NCBI RefSeq assembly: GCF_014197435.1
Contig: NZ_JACIFP010000001.1
Span: forward strand, 3,038,001 to 3,102,000
Length of the DNA: 64,000 bases
From: Gordonia humi
Lineage (GTDB): Bacteria; Actinomycetota; Actinomycetes; Mycobacteriales; Mycobacteriaceae
Direction of reading: 5' to 3'
The notes beneath the pieces are model-generated. The model was not told the origin of the DNA. It saw only the letters and a program-made list of their open reading frames with translations, and made no database searches. This document shows positions 62,309-64,000 of this stretch, piece by piece. Each line of letters begins with the position of its first letter. The stretch's first letter is position 1. The position numbers and the translations under genes are program-made.

Positions 62309-63476
62309 AACCGAGGACGACCACCAGCGCGCCGCACAGCCACCAGAGACCGGCCACCGAGCCGGTCCGGGTGAGCAGTGCGTCGTCGCCGAGGCCGGAG
62401 GTGAGTCCGGCGCCGACGGCCACGCCCGCGCTCGTGCCGACCTGGCGCAACGCATTGTTGAGTCCACCGGCGAGACCGGGGCGCGCGGGCCAGGCAGCCA
62501 TGGTCTCGCCGACGATTGCCGCGGTCATCAGGCCGAGTCCGACGCCGATGCCGAGGAGCCCGGGCACCAGTCCCACCAGACCGGACACCCGACCGAGAGT
62601 CGCCAGTCCGACGGCTCCGGCGACGAATCCGCTCGCGGCGACGGCGCGTCGTCCCCGGGCAGCGACGAGTCGGCCGGACATCGGCCCGAGGATCACGAAC
62701 GGCGCGGTGCCGACCAGCAGCAGGGTGCCCGCCGGTCCGGGCGCCAGATGCAGGTCGTCCTGCATGTGCACGGTCACGACCTGCAGGGTTCCGTTGGCGC
62801 CGCTGGTCATGATCGCTGCGGCGACCACCGAGGCCGCAAGGGATCGCGGGCCGGTCGGACGTCCGTGTTCGCTTCGCGCGCGGCGCTCCGGAAGCAGGCG
62901 CCGAGTCCCGATCACGGCGACCAGTACGAGTGGGATGTCGATCCAGAACACCGCCCGCCAGTCGAACGCCGCGACCAGGCCGCCGCCGGCTCCCGGTCCG
63001 ATCGCTGTCGCCACGGCGCTGACCCCCGACCAGATCCCGAGCGTGCGGGCCCGCGGCGCGGGGTCGGTCCAGGTGGTGGTCAACGCTGCCAGCCCGGCGG
63101 GAAGCATCGCCGCGGCGGCCAGTCCCTGCAGCAGGCGTGCGGCGAGAACCGCCGACCACGCCCACCCGACGGCGCCGAGCATCGAGGCGGCCGCGAAGAC
63201 GAGCAGGCCGCCGAGCAGGACGCGGCGCGGTCCGATGCGATCCACGAGCCATCCCGCAGGCAGGAGTCCGACCGCCAGTGGCACCGTATAGGCGCCGACG
63301 AGCAGCGACCACTGATCGCGGCCGATCGCATACGCGCGACCGAGGCTCGGCATCGCCACGTTCATCGCGAGCACGTCGAGGAGCACCAGGAACATGGGTG
63401 CGCACAGCACGGTGAGGAGCAGGGGAGAGCCGCGGTGAACGGCGGTCGGTGTGGTGGATCTGTTCACACTCGACAT
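62262..63476 (-). CDS. MFS transporter (EmrB/QacA-like)
   Basis: A 404-residue major-facilitator transporter with about 12 hydrophobic segments. N-terminal family features: FLVLLDVLAMNVAMPSL, WSLLVGAYTVPLAVGLLPAGWLVDRIGPRRVLL, and motif C-like SAVATAIGPGAGGGLVAAFDWRAVFW. Shorter than 14-helix DHA2 members such as the pump at 8992. Divergent from an arsR-type gene with an inverted repeat between them, which suggests ArsR control. Substrate unknown. The 3' end overlaps the enoyl-CoA isomerase-like gene tail to tail. Confidence 0.88.
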   Translation of the reverse strand: MSSVNRSTTPTAVHRGSPLLLTVLCAPMFLVLLDVLAMNVAMPSLGRAYAIGRDQWSLLVGAYTVPLAVGLLPAGWLVDRIGPRRVLLGGLLVFAAASMLGAVGWAWSAVLAARLLQGLAAAAMLPAGLAALTTTWTDPAPRARTLGIWSGVSAVATAIGPGAGGGLVAAFDWRAVFWIDIPLVLVAVIGTRRLLPERRARSEHGRPTGPRSLAASVVAAAIMTSGANGTLQVVTVHMQDDLHLAPGPAGTLLLVGTAPFVILGPMSGRLVAARGRRAVAASGFVAGAVGLATLGRVSGLVGLVPGLLGIGVGLGLMTAAIVGETMAAWPARPGLAGGLNNALRQVGTSAGVAVGAGLTSGLGDDALLTRTGSVAGLWWLCGALVVVLGFSRPGTPRGAPMHDR

Positions 63477-63490
63477 GGTCGGCGCCGAAT

Positions 63491-63510
63491 ACTTCGACGC
63501 CGGCCGAAGT
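63491..63510. promoter_or_regulatory. Inverted repeat, probable ArsR operator
   Basis: ACTTCG-N8-CGAAGT, a perfect 6-base inverted repeat in the 56-base gap between the divergent MFS and arsR genes; position and size suit an ArsR dimer. Confidence 0.55.
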
Positions 63511-63532
63511 GTCGGGCCGCGATACTGGTATC

Positions 63533-64000
63533 ATGCACGCTCACCCGGATCTGGCCGCCGTCGCCGAGTTGTTCGCCGACTCCTCGCGCGCCCGCATGCT
63601 GATGGAGCTCATCGACGGTGCGGCGCGACCGGCAGGCCATCTGGCGACGATCGCCGGGGTGTCGGCGTCGACGGCCAGCTCCCATCTCGCCCGCCTCGTC
63701 GAGGCCGAGTTCGTCACCGTCGAGACGTCCGGTCGCACCCGGCGGTACCGCATCGTCGACCCGCGGGTCGTCGCCGCGATCGAGGGGCTGCTGCCGCTGG
63801 CCCGCACGGAGCCGCCGACCGGGTTGACCGCGGTCCGCGCCTGGGACCGGCTGCGGGTGGCACGATCCTGTTACGACCACCTCGCCGGCGGGCTCGGCGT
63901 CGACGTCCTGGCCGGTCTCGTCGAGTGCGACGCCCTGGTCCGGATCGACGGTGTACCGGGCACCGGACTCGGATCGTCCGACGAACTGAGCTCGTCCGTG
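63533..64000 (+). CDS. ArsR-family regulator (C-terminus cut by window edge)
   Basis: The first 156 residues of a winged-helix regulator. HTH and wing: LATIAGVSASTASSHLARLVEAEFVTVETSGRTRRYRIVDPRVV, typical of ArsR/SmtB proteins. The N-terminal helix LAAVAELFADSSRARMLMELIDG also fits. The frame stays open to base 64000; such proteins with an extra C-terminal domain are usually about 220-230 residues. No Cys metal site is visible in the HTH, so the signal is probably not arsenite. Divergent from the MFS transporter it likely controls. Confidence 0.88.
   Translation, partial: MHAHPDLAAVAELFADSSRARMLMELIDGAARPAGHLATIAGVSASTASSHLARLVEAEFVTVETSGRTRRYRIVDPRVVAAIEGLLPLARTEPPTGLTAVRAWDRLRVARSCYDHLAGGLGVDVLAGLVECDALVRIDGVPGTGLGSSDELSSSV

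Overview
The window is high-GC actinobacterial DNA. Codons nearly all end in G or C, and many genes are joined by 4-base ATGA or GTGA overlaps. A furA-katG pair, an MpaB-type oxygenase, a PknH-like membrane Ser/Thr kinase and many acyl-CoA genes point to a mycolic-acid actinomycete (Mycobacteriales), most likely Gordonia or a close relative. The genus is an inference. No rRNA, tRNA, CRISPR array, insertion sequence or phage gene was seen. No stretch longer than about 300 bases lacks a gene.

1-14549 is mixed core and stress content: katG (cut by the left edge), furA and a phosphotriesterase-like gene, a degenerate PAP2 protein, a Ser/Thr kinase, a UvrA-like ABC protein, a MarR/MFS efflux pair, an MpaB-family oxygenase with a divergent TetR, a polyketide-cyclase-like protein and an AhpD-like protein. 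14733-18356 is a four-gene OpuC-type osmoprotectant importer. 18384-21325 holds bluB, a SnoaL-like gene and an SDR, with a divergent IclR-type regulator.

21358-30626 is a catabolic cluster behind a TetR repressor and three copies of a TGAA-N6-TTCA operator. Its gene set (BadI-, BadH-, AliA- and BadK-like proteins, two acyl-CoA dehydrogenases, a 3-hydroxyacyl-CoA dehydrogenase and glutaryl-CoA dehydrogenase) matches the route from cyclohexanecarboxylate through cyclohexenecarboxyl-CoA and 2-ketocyclohexanecarboxyl-CoA to pimeloyl-CoA, then by beta-oxidation to glutaryl-CoA and crotonyl-CoA. Only a thiolase is missing locally.

31301-55610 is the most interesting region, a metallophore-type biosynthesis and transport locus. 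Leftward genes encode a thioredoxin-reductase-like CxxC flavoprotein, a lipoprotein-type solute-binding protein of peptide/nickel family 5, two permeases and a fused double ATPase. Rightward, five overlapping genes encode an NRPS (carrier-Cy-A-PCP-Cy-PCP), a PKS/NRPS (KS-AT-KR-ACP-Cy-PCP-Cy-PCP-TE), a free-standing methyltransferase of the type normally embedded in siderophore NRPSs, and two half ABC transporters like YbtP/YbtQ or IrtA/IrtB. The order is that of yersiniabactin HMWP2/HMWP1, but with one extra Cy-PCP unit, no embedded methyltransferases, a single Cys-type A domain for four PCPs, and no salicylate genes in the window. The locus carries short tandem repeats in linkers and at gene junctions.

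55681-64000 holds a conserved hypothetical protein, a second UvrA-like ABC protein, a TetR regulator with a triple operator, an old-yellow-enzyme-type oxidoreductase, a crotonase-fold protein, an MFS transporter and a divergent ArsR regulator cut by the right edge. All domain calls were made by reading motifs, not by database search.
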